Origin: Comamonadaceae bacterium
GTDB lineage: Bacteria; Pseudomonadota; Gammaproteobacteria; Burkholderiales; Burkholderiaceae_C
DNA: 64,000 nucleotides
Assembly (NCBI GenBank): GCA_947455145.1
Contig: CANGME010000004.1
Location: 184,604 to 248,603, forward strand
Direction: 5' to 3'
In this document: positions 57,883 to 64,000 of the stretch, piece by piece
How the letters are laid out: each line of letters starts with the position of its first letter
Position numbering within the stretch: position 1 is the first letter of the stretch
Position numbers and translations under genes: made by a program
The notes under the pieces: model-generated
Told to the model about the DNA's origin: nothing
The model's input: only the letters and a program-made list of their open reading frames with translations
Databases searched by the model: none

Positions 57883-58349
57883 CGTTTGACGACTACTACG
57901 CGCTAACCCAGCTCTATGCCGACTACGCCAGCGCAGTGGACTCGGGCCAGTGGGATTTGTGGCCCGAATTTTTTACTGAAGAATGCAGTTACCGCTTGCA
58001 GCCACGTGAGAACCACGAACGCGGCTTCGCCCTGGCCACCCTGTCGTTTGAGAGCAAAGGCATGCTCAAAGACCGCGTCTATGGCATCAAAGAGACGCTC
58101 TACCACGACCCCTACTACCAACGCCATGTGGTCGGCGCGCCGCTGGTGCGCAAGGCGCAGGGCGACCGCTTTGAGTGCGAGGCCAACTACGCCGTGTTCC
58201 GCACCAAATTCTCCGAGCTGTCCACCGTGTTCAACGTCGGGCGTAGCATCGACGTGATCGTGCGCACTTCGGAAGGCCTGAAGTTCGAGTCGCGCCTGAT
58301 GGTGTACGACAGCGAAATGATCCCCAACGCCATCATCTACCCCATCTAA
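57879..58349 (+). CDS. Ring-hydroxylating oxygenase, small subunit (NagH-like)
   Basis: 156 residues, an NTF2-like beta subunit. It starts with [31 protein letters not shown] and includes [21 protein letters not shown] and a beta-rich C-terminus. The beta subunit has a structural role in the alpha3beta3 oxygenase. The start overlaps the large-subunit stop (ATGA), and the ferredoxin gene follows after 9 bp. Confidence 0.9.
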   Translation: MTFDDYYALTQLYADYASAVDSGQWDLWPEFFTEECSYRLQPRENHERGFALATLSFESKGMLKDRVYGIKETLYHDPYYQRHVVGAPLVRKAQGDRFECEANYAVFRTKFSELSTVFNVGRSIDVIVRTSEGLKFESRLMVYDSEMIPNAIIYPI

Positions 58350-58358
58350 AGGCCCGCT

Positions 58359-58679
58359 ATGAGTGATACCGAATGGATTGACGCCGCCAGCGTTGACGAT
58401 GTACCCGCTGACGACGTGGTCGGCCTGGAAGTCAGTGGCCTGGACATTGCGTTCTACAAAGTCGAAGGCGCGATCTACGCCACCGACAACTATTGCACCC
58501 ACGGCCACGCACGCTTGTGCGACGGTTTTTTAGAAGGCCATGAGATCGAATGCCCCTTGCACCAGGGCCGCTTCGACGTGCGCACCGGTGCGGCCACTTG
58601 CGCCCCCGTGACAGAGGGCGTGCGCAGCTACCCGGTGAAGATCGAGGCAGGCAGGGTGTTTGTGTCGCTGGGGTTCTAA
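58359..58679 (+). CDS. Rieske-type ferredoxin (NagAb-like)
   Basis: 106 residues. The [2Fe-2S] ligands are in [11 protein letters not shown] and [13 protein letters not shown] (C-x-H and C-x2-H). It carries electrons from a reductase to the oxygenase encoded by the two genes upstream. No ferredoxin reductase gene is found in the window, so the electron supply must come from elsewhere. It ends 14 bp before the convergent dinB stop. Confidence 0.93.
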   Translation: MSDTEWIDAASVDDVPADDVVGLEVSGLDIAFYKVEGAIYATDNYCTHGHARLCDGFLEGHEIECPLHQGRFDVRTGAATCAPVTEGVRSYPVKIEAGRVFVSLGF

Positions 58680-58693
58680 ACGCGAGAGTTTTT

Positions 58694-59968
58694 TCAAAAT
58701 AACTGCTGCTCAGTTGCTCCTAAATCAGTAGCTTCTTGCGCAATTTTTGATTGCTCTCCAGCCTTCTCCAGCCCCCCCACCCGCACCCCCAGCAAACGCA
58801 ACCGCCGCTCCAGCGGCACACGCTTCAGGCACAGCCCCGCCGTCTGGCGAATCGTCTTGGCATCGTCGGTGGGCAGCTCAATCGTCTGATCCCGCGTGGC
58901 GGTTTTAAAGTTGTCGTAGCGCAGCTTGATGCCAATCGTCTTGCCCACATAACCCTTGCGCTGCAAGTCCGCCGCCACCTGCTCGCACAGCCGGGTGAAC
59001 ACAGCGCCCAGCTCCGCCTTGTCACGCACCGCGTGCAGGTCGCGCTCAAACGTGGTCTCGCGGCTCATGGACACGGGCTCGCTGTCCATCACCAGTGGTC
59101 GGTCATCTCGCCCGTGGGCCGCGTCATGCATCCACGCGCCGGTTTTCTTGCCAAAGTGCTCGATCAACCAGGCCAGCTCTTGCGCCGCAAGCTGGCCAAT
59201 GGTGACCACGCCCAGGCTTTGCAACTTGGCGTCCGCCTTGGGGCCAATGCCGTTGATCTTGCGGCAGGCCAGCGGCCAGATTTGCGTCTGCAAGTCTTCT
59301 TCAAACACCACCGATATGCCCTTGGGCTTGTTGAACTCGCTGGCCATTTTGGCGATGAGCTTGTTGGGTGCCACGCCGATGGAGCAGGTCAGCCCCGTGG
59401 CGTCCAAAATCGTTTTCTGAATCAGCCGTGCCAAGCTGCGCCCACCCTGGCGCTGGCCACCGGGCACATCGGTGAAATCGATGTACACCTCGTCCACGCC
59501 CCGGTCTTCCATCAACGGCGCAATCTCGGTGACGATGCTTTTGAACTGCTGCGAGTACTTGCGAATCTCCGGGAAATCCACCGGCAACAAAATCGCCTGC
59601 GGACACAGCTTGGCCGCCTTCATCAACCCCATCGCCGACCCAATGCCAAACTGCCGCGCCGCGTAGGTGGCCGTGGTGATGACGCCGCGCCCGGTGTAGT
59701 CCTTCAGCAGCGGAAACACCGACACCGGAATCTCGTTCAAGTGAGCCTGCGCCCAATCCCGCTCAGCTTGATCCCATTCCCGCTCCGGCTGAGCCTGCCG
59801 AAGCCGAGCCAGCAAATCGTCCTCCCGCCGCCGCCCACCTCCAATCACCACCGGCAACCCCTTGAGCTGCGGGTAGCGCAGCAACTCCACCGACGCGTAA
59901 AACGCGTCCATGTCGAGGTGGGCGATGCGGCGGATCGGATTTGAAGGGGGAGAAGGCAACACAGTCAC
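58694..59968 (-). CDS. dinB: DNA polymerase IV with REP-derived insertion
   Basis: 424 residues from a GTG at 59968, longer than the usual 350-360. Error-prone Y-family polymerase for translesion synthesis. The palm carries RIAHLDMDAFYASVE and DRGVDEVYIDFTD; SIGVAPNKLIAKMASEFNKP, the helix-hairpin-helix INGIGPKADAKLQSLG and the little-finger domain follow. After VVIGGG, an extra segment of about 30 residues (ARLRQAQPEREW and following) is encoded by a REP-like sequence. The C-terminus also has a tail past the little finger. Same strand as the SbtA-type gene, 81 bp downstream of it. Confidence 0.92.
   Translation of the reverse strand: MTVLPSPPSNPIRRIAHLDMDAFYASVELLRYPQLKGLPVVIGGGRRREDDLLARLRQAQPEREWDQAERDWAQAHLNEIPVSVFPLLKDYTGRGVITTATYAARQFGIGSAMGLMKAAKLCPQAILLPVDFPEIRKYSQQFKSIVTEIAPLMEDRGVDEVYIDFTDVPGGQRQGGRSLARLIQKTILDATGLTCSIGVAPNKLIAKMASEFNKPKGISVVFEEDLQTQIWPLACRKINGIGPKADAKLQSLGVVTIGQLAAQELAWLIEHFGKKTGAWMHDAAHGRDDRPLVMDSEPVSMSRETTFERDLHAVRDKAELGAVFTRLCEQVAADLQRKGYVGKTIGIKLRYDNFKTATRDQTIELPTDDAKTIRQTAGLCLKRVPLERRLRLLGVRVGGLEKAGEQSKIAQEATDLGATEQQLF
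59782..59805 (-). repeat. REP-like sequence inside dinB
   Basis: Read on the minus strand, this segment (CTTCGGCAGGCTCAGCCGGA and the next bases) matches the right arm of the REP hairpin at 32561-32584 at about 18 of 24 positions. It is translated as LRQAQPER, the peptide typically produced by in-frame REP sequences. No second arm is evident, so it is a half-element or eroded. Confidence 0.65.
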
Positions 59969-60049
59969 CTAACAAGCATAGCGCCGCAGCGCAGTGTGGA
60001 TTTACCGAAGCGATGAGACTTTGGAGCTTGCGCTTACATTGCTGCCCAC

Positions 60050-60979
60050 TCAACGAACTAGAAAATTTGTGTAAAGCGGAATGCCGACGAGCACGTTGAA
60101 CGGGAACGTAATAGCCAATGACAGGGTGATTGACAGGTGATCTCGCGCCTCGGGTATCGCTATGCGCATGGCCGCTGGCACGGCAATGTAGGACGCACTG
60201 GCGCCCAAGATCGCAACCATCGTGACCCCACCGGACGATAACCCGGCCAGAGAACCTGCGAGTACGCCCATAGCTGCACCAACCAGAGGCATAAGTGTGC
60301 CGAATGCCAACAGGAATATGCCGAGATCGCGCAAGTCCTTGAGGCGCGACGCCGCGATAAACCCCATTTCCACCAAAAACAGAGCCAGCAAGCCTTTAAA
60401 CAGATCAACAAACACTGGGGCAACCGGTGCCACCCCGGATTGCCCCGCGACAGCCCCAATCAGCAGGCCACCCCCCATCAACAAGATGCCCTTGTTCAAG
60501 AAAACTTCGTGTGCCAGGCTGGCGCCGCTGTCCCGGCCAATGCCAGCCCGCCGAGCCAACCAAATGCCAACCCCAATAGCGGGCATTTCCAGCAAAACGA
60601 CAAATACCGGCAAATAGCTCTCATAGGAAATACCAAGACTGTCCAGATGCGCGATGCCCACAGCGAAAGTAGCCACACTGACCGAGCCGTAGTGAGCTGC
60701 GATGCTTGCTGAATCGGCAACCGGCAACCGCCCGATCCGGCGAAGAATCGGGTAGCACACAAGGGGCAACAACAAACCCATGGCCAGCACCGGGAGTGCC
60801 TGCAACAGCACATCTTTGATCGGGAACCGGGCCAACTCCACGCCACCTTTTAAACCCAGCGCCAGCAATAGGTACAGAGTAAGACTCTCGTAAAGACCAG
60901 GCGGCAGCCGGAAGTCGGCGCGTACCAACCCGGCAAACGCGCCAAGCCCAAAGAACAAAATAATAATGTCAAGATTCAA
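60050..60979 (-). CDS. SbtA-family sodium-dependent bicarbonate transporter-like permease
   Basis: 309 residues, about ten membrane segments. Two halves with inverted similarity are visible: GSVSVATFAVGIAHLDSLG in the first and ASASYIAVPAAMRIAIPEA in the second, the signature regions of the SbtA/PF05982 family. In cyanobacteria SbtA takes up bicarbonate with sodium and is inhibited by SbtB; no sbtB-like gene is adjacent here. In a heterotroph it may serve anaplerotic carboxylation or another anion; no carboxysome or rubisco genes are seen. Confidence 0.87.
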   Translation of the reverse strand: MNLDIIILFFGLGAFAGLVRADFRLPPGLYESLTLYLLLALGLKGGVELARFPIKDVLLQALPVLAMGLLLPLVCYPILRRIGRLPVADSASIAAHYGSVSVATFAVGIAHLDSLGISYESYLPVFVVLLEMPAIGVGIWLARRAGIGRDSGASLAHEVFLNKGILLMGGGLLIGAVAGQSGVAPVAPVFVDLFKGLLALFLVEMGFIAASRLKDLRDLGIFLLAFGTLMPLVGAAMGVLAGSLAGLSSGGVTMVAILGASASYIAVPAAMRIAIPEARDHLSITLSLAITFPFNVLVGIPLYTNFLVR

Positions 60980-61218
60980 GTCGTCATCCTCGTGAGCGGT
61001 TTCGCGCTCAGGTTTATTGTGTGGTTAAGGTCCACCCCCGCTAGCCGACAGTTTTACCACTTCTCCAGTACTCCAGCCGCAGGCGAAAGCGCTACGTCTC
61101 ATCCCACGTAAGCACCCATACGCTGCGACTTGGAAGTAGGGGTTATCGATGATGCCCTTTCCAACCCTGACGCATATCCTCGGCCAGCAAGATCAACCAC
61201 GCAAAAGGGGACACCACC

Positions 61219-62502
61219 ATGACATACGACAACCGCCGCCGTTTCATCCAAGGCCTGAGTGCTGTTTTGGCTTCGGGCAGCCTGCCCTTGTCCGCCCACG
61301 CCGCCATGGGGCCGAACGACAAGTTCGATTTGCTCATCAAAGGTGGCGAGGTGATCGACCCGAGCCAGGGCCTGCGCGCTCGGCGCGACATTGGCATACG
61401 TCATGGCCTGATCGAAGCGCTGGAGGCCGACATCCCCGCCGCCCGCGCGCAACGCGTGCTCAATGTGGCTGGGCGCACCGTGGTGCCGGGGCTGATTGAT
61501 CTGCACGCCCACACCTTCCCCTACGGCTCGGCCATCGGCTTGCCGGCGGACGAGCTGGTGCCGTACCAGGGCACCACCACCACCATCTCTGCCGGTGACG
61601 CAGGGGCCAACAACTTCGCTGTGTTTCGCCGCCACATCGTGGCGCAGACGCGCACGCGGCTTTACGCCTTCGTCCACATCGCCAACATCGGCTTGGCGGG
61701 CTTCCCCGTGCCCGAGTTGTTCAACCTCAGCTACGCCCAGCCCGAGTCCGCTGCACGCGTGCTGGCAGAGAACGCCGACATCGTCATTGGCGTCAAGGTG
61801 CGCATGTCGCAAAACGTCATCGCGCGCCATGGCATCGAGCCGCTCAAGCGCGCCATCCGCGCCTGCGAGCTGTCGGGCAAGCCGATGCGTGTGATGGTGC
61901 ACATGGGCGGTGTGGAAAGCGCGGCCTTGATGAACCTGATCCTCGACACCATGCGCCCCGGCGACGTGCTCACACACTGCTACTCGGGCGCACCGAATGA
62001 CGACGGCGAGGGCACTAACCTCGTGCAGCAGGGCAAGCTGCTACCGGCGGCGCTGGCCGCCAAGCAGCGCGGCGTGTTGTTCGACGTAGGCCACGGCGGC
62101 GGCAGCTTTGACTACACCGTGGCCGAAGCCGCCATTGCCCAAGGCCTCAGGCCCGACACGATTTCATCCGACATCCACGCCGTCTCAGGCAACTCGCCCG
62201 GCATGCCCTACCTGACCTGGGTCATGAGCAAGTTCCTCAACATGGGCTTCTCGCTCGAAGAAGTGGTGACCATGACCACCGCCAACCCCGCCAAAATCAT
62301 CAACCGCCTCCCCAAGCACGGCACGCTGCAAGTGGGCGCCCCGGCCGACCTGACCGCCCTGGAAATCGTGGAAGGCACGGTGGAGTTTGTTGACACGCGC
62401 AACAACAAGCGCCAAGGCAAAGTGCACATCCGACCCGTTAATGTGGTGACAGCGGGTGTGCCTTTTGGGCGGCCTTACACGGCGCCGTTTGCTTCGCATT
62501 GA
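61219..62502 (+). CDS. Exported amidohydrolase (dihydroorotase-like)
   Basis: 427 residues. A twin-arginine type signal (NRRRFIQGLSAVLASG, cleavage after SAHA) sends the folded metalloenzyme to the periplasm. The amidohydrolase barrel follows: KFDLLIKGGEVIDPSQG, the metal HxH in DLHAHTF, the probable carbamylated lysine in VIGVKVRMS, His in MVHMGG and LTHCYSG, and Asp in SSDIHAV. The nearest recognised relatives are dihydroorotase-like deacetylases and D-aminoacylase/hydantoinase-type enzymes; the substrate is unknown. The 239 bp upstream hold no gene. A Bug-protein gene lies further downstream, beyond the cassette. Confidence 0.85.
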   Translation: MTYDNRRRFIQGLSAVLASGSLPLSAHAAMGPNDKFDLLIKGGEVIDPSQGLRARRDIGIRHGLIEALEADIPAARAQRVLNVAGRTVVPGLIDLHAHTFPYGSAIGLPADELVPYQGTTTTISAGDAGANNFAVFRRHIVAQTRTRLYAFVHIANIGLAGFPVPELFNLSYAQPESAARVLAENADIVIGVKVRMSQNVIARHGIEPLKRAIRACELSGKPMRVMVHMGGVESAALMNLILDTMRPGDVLTHCYSGAPNDDGEGTNLVQQGKLLPAALAAKQRGVLFDVGHGGGSFDYTVAEAAIAQGLRPDTISSDIHAVSGNSPGMPYLTWVMSKFLNMGFSLEEVVTMTTANPAKIINRLPKHGTLQVGAPADLTALEIVEGTVEFVDTRNNKRQGKVHIRPVNVVTAGVPFGRPYTAPFASH

Positions 62503-62573
62503 TTCGCCGGGCAGACCGTGGATCATGTGGATCGCTGTGCGATGTTGGGTTGATATGCAACACGAGTAAAGCT

Positions 62574-62703
62574 GCCTCAACGTTCGAGCTAAGCGGGCGA
62601 CAACGGTAGGCCACCAGGCCCGGGCTGGTGAAAATGTACCGCGTACCACCAGACCGGGCCTGGTGGCCTGCCGTTGGCGCTCCGCTTGAGCGAGGGGTTA
62701 GGC
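62574..62703 (-). other. attC recombination site of an integron cassette
   Basis: On the minus strand the site starts with the core GCCTAAC (62703-62697) and ends near GAACGTTGAGGC (62574-62585). Between them the two arms fold back on each other almost completely, with 22 of 23 inner positions paired (GGCCACCAGGCCCGG block), a 15-nt loop at 62631-62645, and the CTCAAGCGG / CCGCTTAGCTC boxes with unpaired bases typical of attC. The stop codon of the gene lies within the first core, as is usual for cassettes. Confidence 0.85.
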
Positions 62704-63337
62704 CCCACTCGCGCTCGGTGGAACGGGGGCTGGCCAGACTACCAAGTTGTAGGCGATGCCCCGAGTGTTGAACTCCTTCTGCATCCACTGAACGAGCTTC
62801 AGCACAAGGATGACCTGAACTACCGCAAGGCGCTTCTTTGTGTCGGCTGTTGCCCAAGAGTACGAAACCTGCTTTCTCTGGCCGCAGTGATCCGTGCCTT
62901 CGAGATAGATCTCGAACTTCTCGCAGGGCAATAGTTCCGGTTCAGACGGTAGGGCGTTGACTCGGTCGCGTATTGAGTTCAGGGCATTCTCTTCAAGCCG
63001 GTACTTCCTTCGGTGGGAGTACCGGTTTCGGATGTCGTTGACCTTGTCGATGACGTCCGTGAATGCCGCATCCAATCCAAGGTTTCGACAGATGACCAGT
63101 TTCGTCTTGAACTGAACGAATGTTCCGTCGAAAAGGTCCTCGGTCTTCGTGTTGCGTGCCGCCCAAATGTTCAGAAACTCCTCAAGGACGAGGTGCGCTC
63201 TCAGCACGACCGTGGCCTCATCCAAGGCGTTGACCATCGTCAGGTAATCCTCCGGGTCAAAGACGCGGCCAAAGTCTCCCCCGACTCCGACGTATTGAGC
63301 TGCTGGCGCGCTGGGAATGGTCATTTGTGGGGCCTAA
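62581..63337 (-). mobile_element. Solitary integron gene cassette
   Basis: A 757-bp unit in minus orientation: TTAGGCC immediately before the gene (63337-63331), one gene, and an attC at its 3' end. The GTTAGGCCCC / GGGGCCTAAC sequences at 62697-62706 and 63329-63338 form the expected inverted cores. No integrase gene and no second attC are visible in the window, so it looks like a lone cassette inserted at a secondary site rather than in an integron platform. Confidence 0.78.
62698..63324 (-). CDS. Cassette-borne HEPN-like protein
   Basis: 208 residues, predicted mostly alpha-helical (FDPEDYLTMVNALDEATVVLRAHLVLEEFLN). RNRYSH at residues 99-104 fits the R-x4-6-H motif of HEPN-domain RNases and of MltR-like proteins, in a helix context (DKVNDIRNRYSHRRKYRL). 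Such proteins occur as toxins and in anti-phage systems, but no antitoxin is adjacent and no family is certain. The ATG at 63324 is 14 bp from the recombination point, and the stop is inside the attC core, both normal for a cassette gene. Confidence 0.65.
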   Translation of the reverse strand: MTIPSAPAAQYVGVGGDFGRVFDPEDYLTMVNALDEATVVLRAHLVLEEFLNIWAARNTKTEDLFDGTFVQFKTKLVICRNLGLDAAFTDVIDKVNDIRNRYSHRRKYRLEENALNSIRDRVNALPSEPELLPCEKFEIYLEGTDHCGQRKQVSYSWATADTKKRLAVVQVILVLKLVQWMQKEFNTRGIAYNLVVWPAPVPPSASGA

Positions 63338-63435
63338 CGAATGTAGACCGTGAAACCTGCGGAATAATCTGGGTGCTGCGGGATAAGCTGGACATGAATT
63401 CCTCCGGGGAATGGCTTGCAGCCTTGTTTCAGCGG

Positions 63436-63457
63436 TTTGTATGAATTTTCATACAAA
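63436..63457. promoter_or_regulatory. 22-bp palindrome upstream of Bug gene 4
   Basis: TTTGTATGAA (63436-63445), two bases, and TTCATACAAA (63448-63457) form a perfect dyad with 10-bp arms. Its symmetry and TGTATGA..TCATACA core look like the operator of a dimeric regulator such as a GntR-family protein. It lies 163 bp upstream of the Bug gene in a 296-bp non-coding stretch that otherwise shows nothing recognisable. Confidence 0.7.
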
Positions 63458-63620
63458 TATAAAAATTCCGACAAACTCCGCAGATCGTTTCGTCCGATTC
63501 TAGGGCCCAAACACGGCGTCATCACAATTGGGCGTGTGTGTCGCAGAAGCGTTTGGCAGTGCATTGGCAGCGTCCAAAATCTCACGATCCATTGGGTAAC
63601 AATGCATTCAAGGAGACGCC

Positions 63621-64000
63621 ATGAACCCAGCCCCAATCCACCGCCGTAAATTCACTTCAAATTTACTGCTCGCCTCAGCCGCCACGCTGCTCCCCACCGC
63701 GCGCACATGGGCCGCCACCTACCCCTCCAAACTCATCAAAGTCGTCGTACCCTTTTCAACCGGCGGCGGCACGGATGTGGTCGGTCGCTCGCTCATTCAG
63801 TCCATGGCTTTGGACTTGGGCCAGTCCATGATCATTGACAACAAGCCGGGAGCGGGGACGGTGATTGGGTCTGACTTTGTGGCTAAGGCGGGCGCTGACG
63901 GCCACACGCTGTTGTTGACCACAAGTGCTATCGCCATCAACGCATCACTGGTGCCGAAGCTGCCTTACGACACGCTCAATGATTTGCCACCGGTGGGGCG
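63621..64000 (+). CDS. Bug/TctC-family solute-binding protein 4 (3' partial)
   Basis: The frame starts at the ATG at 63621, preceded by AGGAGA, and runs off the window after 126 codons. The signal has an arginine pair (HRRKFTSNLLLASAATLL), possibly Tat. The mature start YPSKLIKVVVPFSTGGGTDVVGRSL, then MIIDNKPGAGTVIGSDFVAKA, is typical Bug. Any partner genes lie beyond the window. It may share a pathway with the exported amidohydrolase upstream. Confidence 0.9.
   Translation, partial: MNPAPIHRRKFTSNLLLASAATLLPTARTWAATYPSKLIKVVVPFSTGGGTDVVGRSLIQSMALDLGQSMIIDNKPGAGTVIGSDFVAKAGADGHTLLLTTSAIAINASLVPKLPYDTLNDLPPVG

Noticed and set aside
58751..59944. A 397-codon open frame on the plus strand opposite dinB
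   Set aside because: Antisense shadow of a GC-rich gene; dinB on the other strand has all polymerase motifs.
61099..61977. Long minus-strand frame opposite the amidohydrolase
   Set aside because: The plus-strand protein has signal peptide and metal motifs; the minus frame is a compositional shadow.
63339..63435. A second attC or attI next to the cassette
   Set aside because: No fold-back core or L boxes found; the region does not pair on itself as an attC would.

Overview
The window looks like a chromosomal segment of a betaproteobacterium in the order Burkholderiales, most likely family Comamonadaceae (Rhodoferax/Polaromonas/Limnohabitans type). Pointers are the tandem cyanophycin synthetase pair, four orphan Bug/TctC solute-binding proteins without TctAB, the gpsA-secB-grxC-rhodanese / gpmA-ctpA-moeB order, BLUF next to folE, and a NahR/NagGH-like Rieske oxygenase cluster. 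The placement rests on recognised protein families and gene order only; no search was run.

Layout. 1-4027: end of a degenerate CphA-like gene followed by an intact cphA. 4024-6396 (minus): gpsA, secB, grxC and a rhodanese. 6412-10115: gpmA behind a 15-bp perfect inverted repeat, ctpA, a MoeB-like adenylyltransferase and a secreted nuclease. 10189-11815: a diguanylate cyclase overlapping a MinD-like ATPase. 11819-19759 and 19759-20214 (minus): DUF429, BLUF, folE, cardiolipin synthase, an endonuclease-like protein, PAS-GGDEF, periplasmic peroxiredoxin, serS, ispH, fkpB. 20268-21676: radC and an Smr protein. 21745-23482: two paralogous membrane-anchored DUF2726-like proteins. 23527-28141: CorC-like protein, apaH, a DEAD-box helicase and a YpfJ-type metallopeptidase.

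28192-45556 is a catabolic and transport region. It holds two convergent ModA-like binding proteins, an operon of Bug + aconitase-family large/small subunits + PEP mutase/isocitrate lyase-family lyase, dcd, a fused-type indolepyruvate oxidoreductase pair with its own Bug protein, a Crp/Fnr regulator, a MOFRL glycerate kinase, another diguanylate cyclase, a third Bug protein, a lipoprotein and a tartronate semialdehyde reductase.

After tRNA-Ser(UGA) and a decayed HAD phosphatase fragment, 45982-53173 is an AT-richer signalling and exopolysaccharide locus: STAS protein, OmpR regulator, sugar nucleotidyltransferase, Hpt, receiver, hybrid histidine kinase, polyprenyl sugar transferase, and a chimera that appears to combine degraded versions of both enzymes. 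It closes with a clear terminator. 53492-60979 carries yaaA, queF, a NahR-like regulator divergent from a three-gene Rieske oxygenase set, dinB with an in-frame REP-like insertion, and an SbtA-type transporter.

At the right end, a Tat-type amidohydrolase is followed by what looks like a solitary integron gene cassette (62581-63337) with a full attC site and a HEPN-like gene. A perfect palindrome and the start of a fourth Bug protein, which runs off the window, follow. The least expected elements are the cassette with its reconstructable insertion site, the nucleotidyltransferase/sugar-transferase chimera, and the REP fossil inside dinB that matches an intact REP hairpin 27 kb away.
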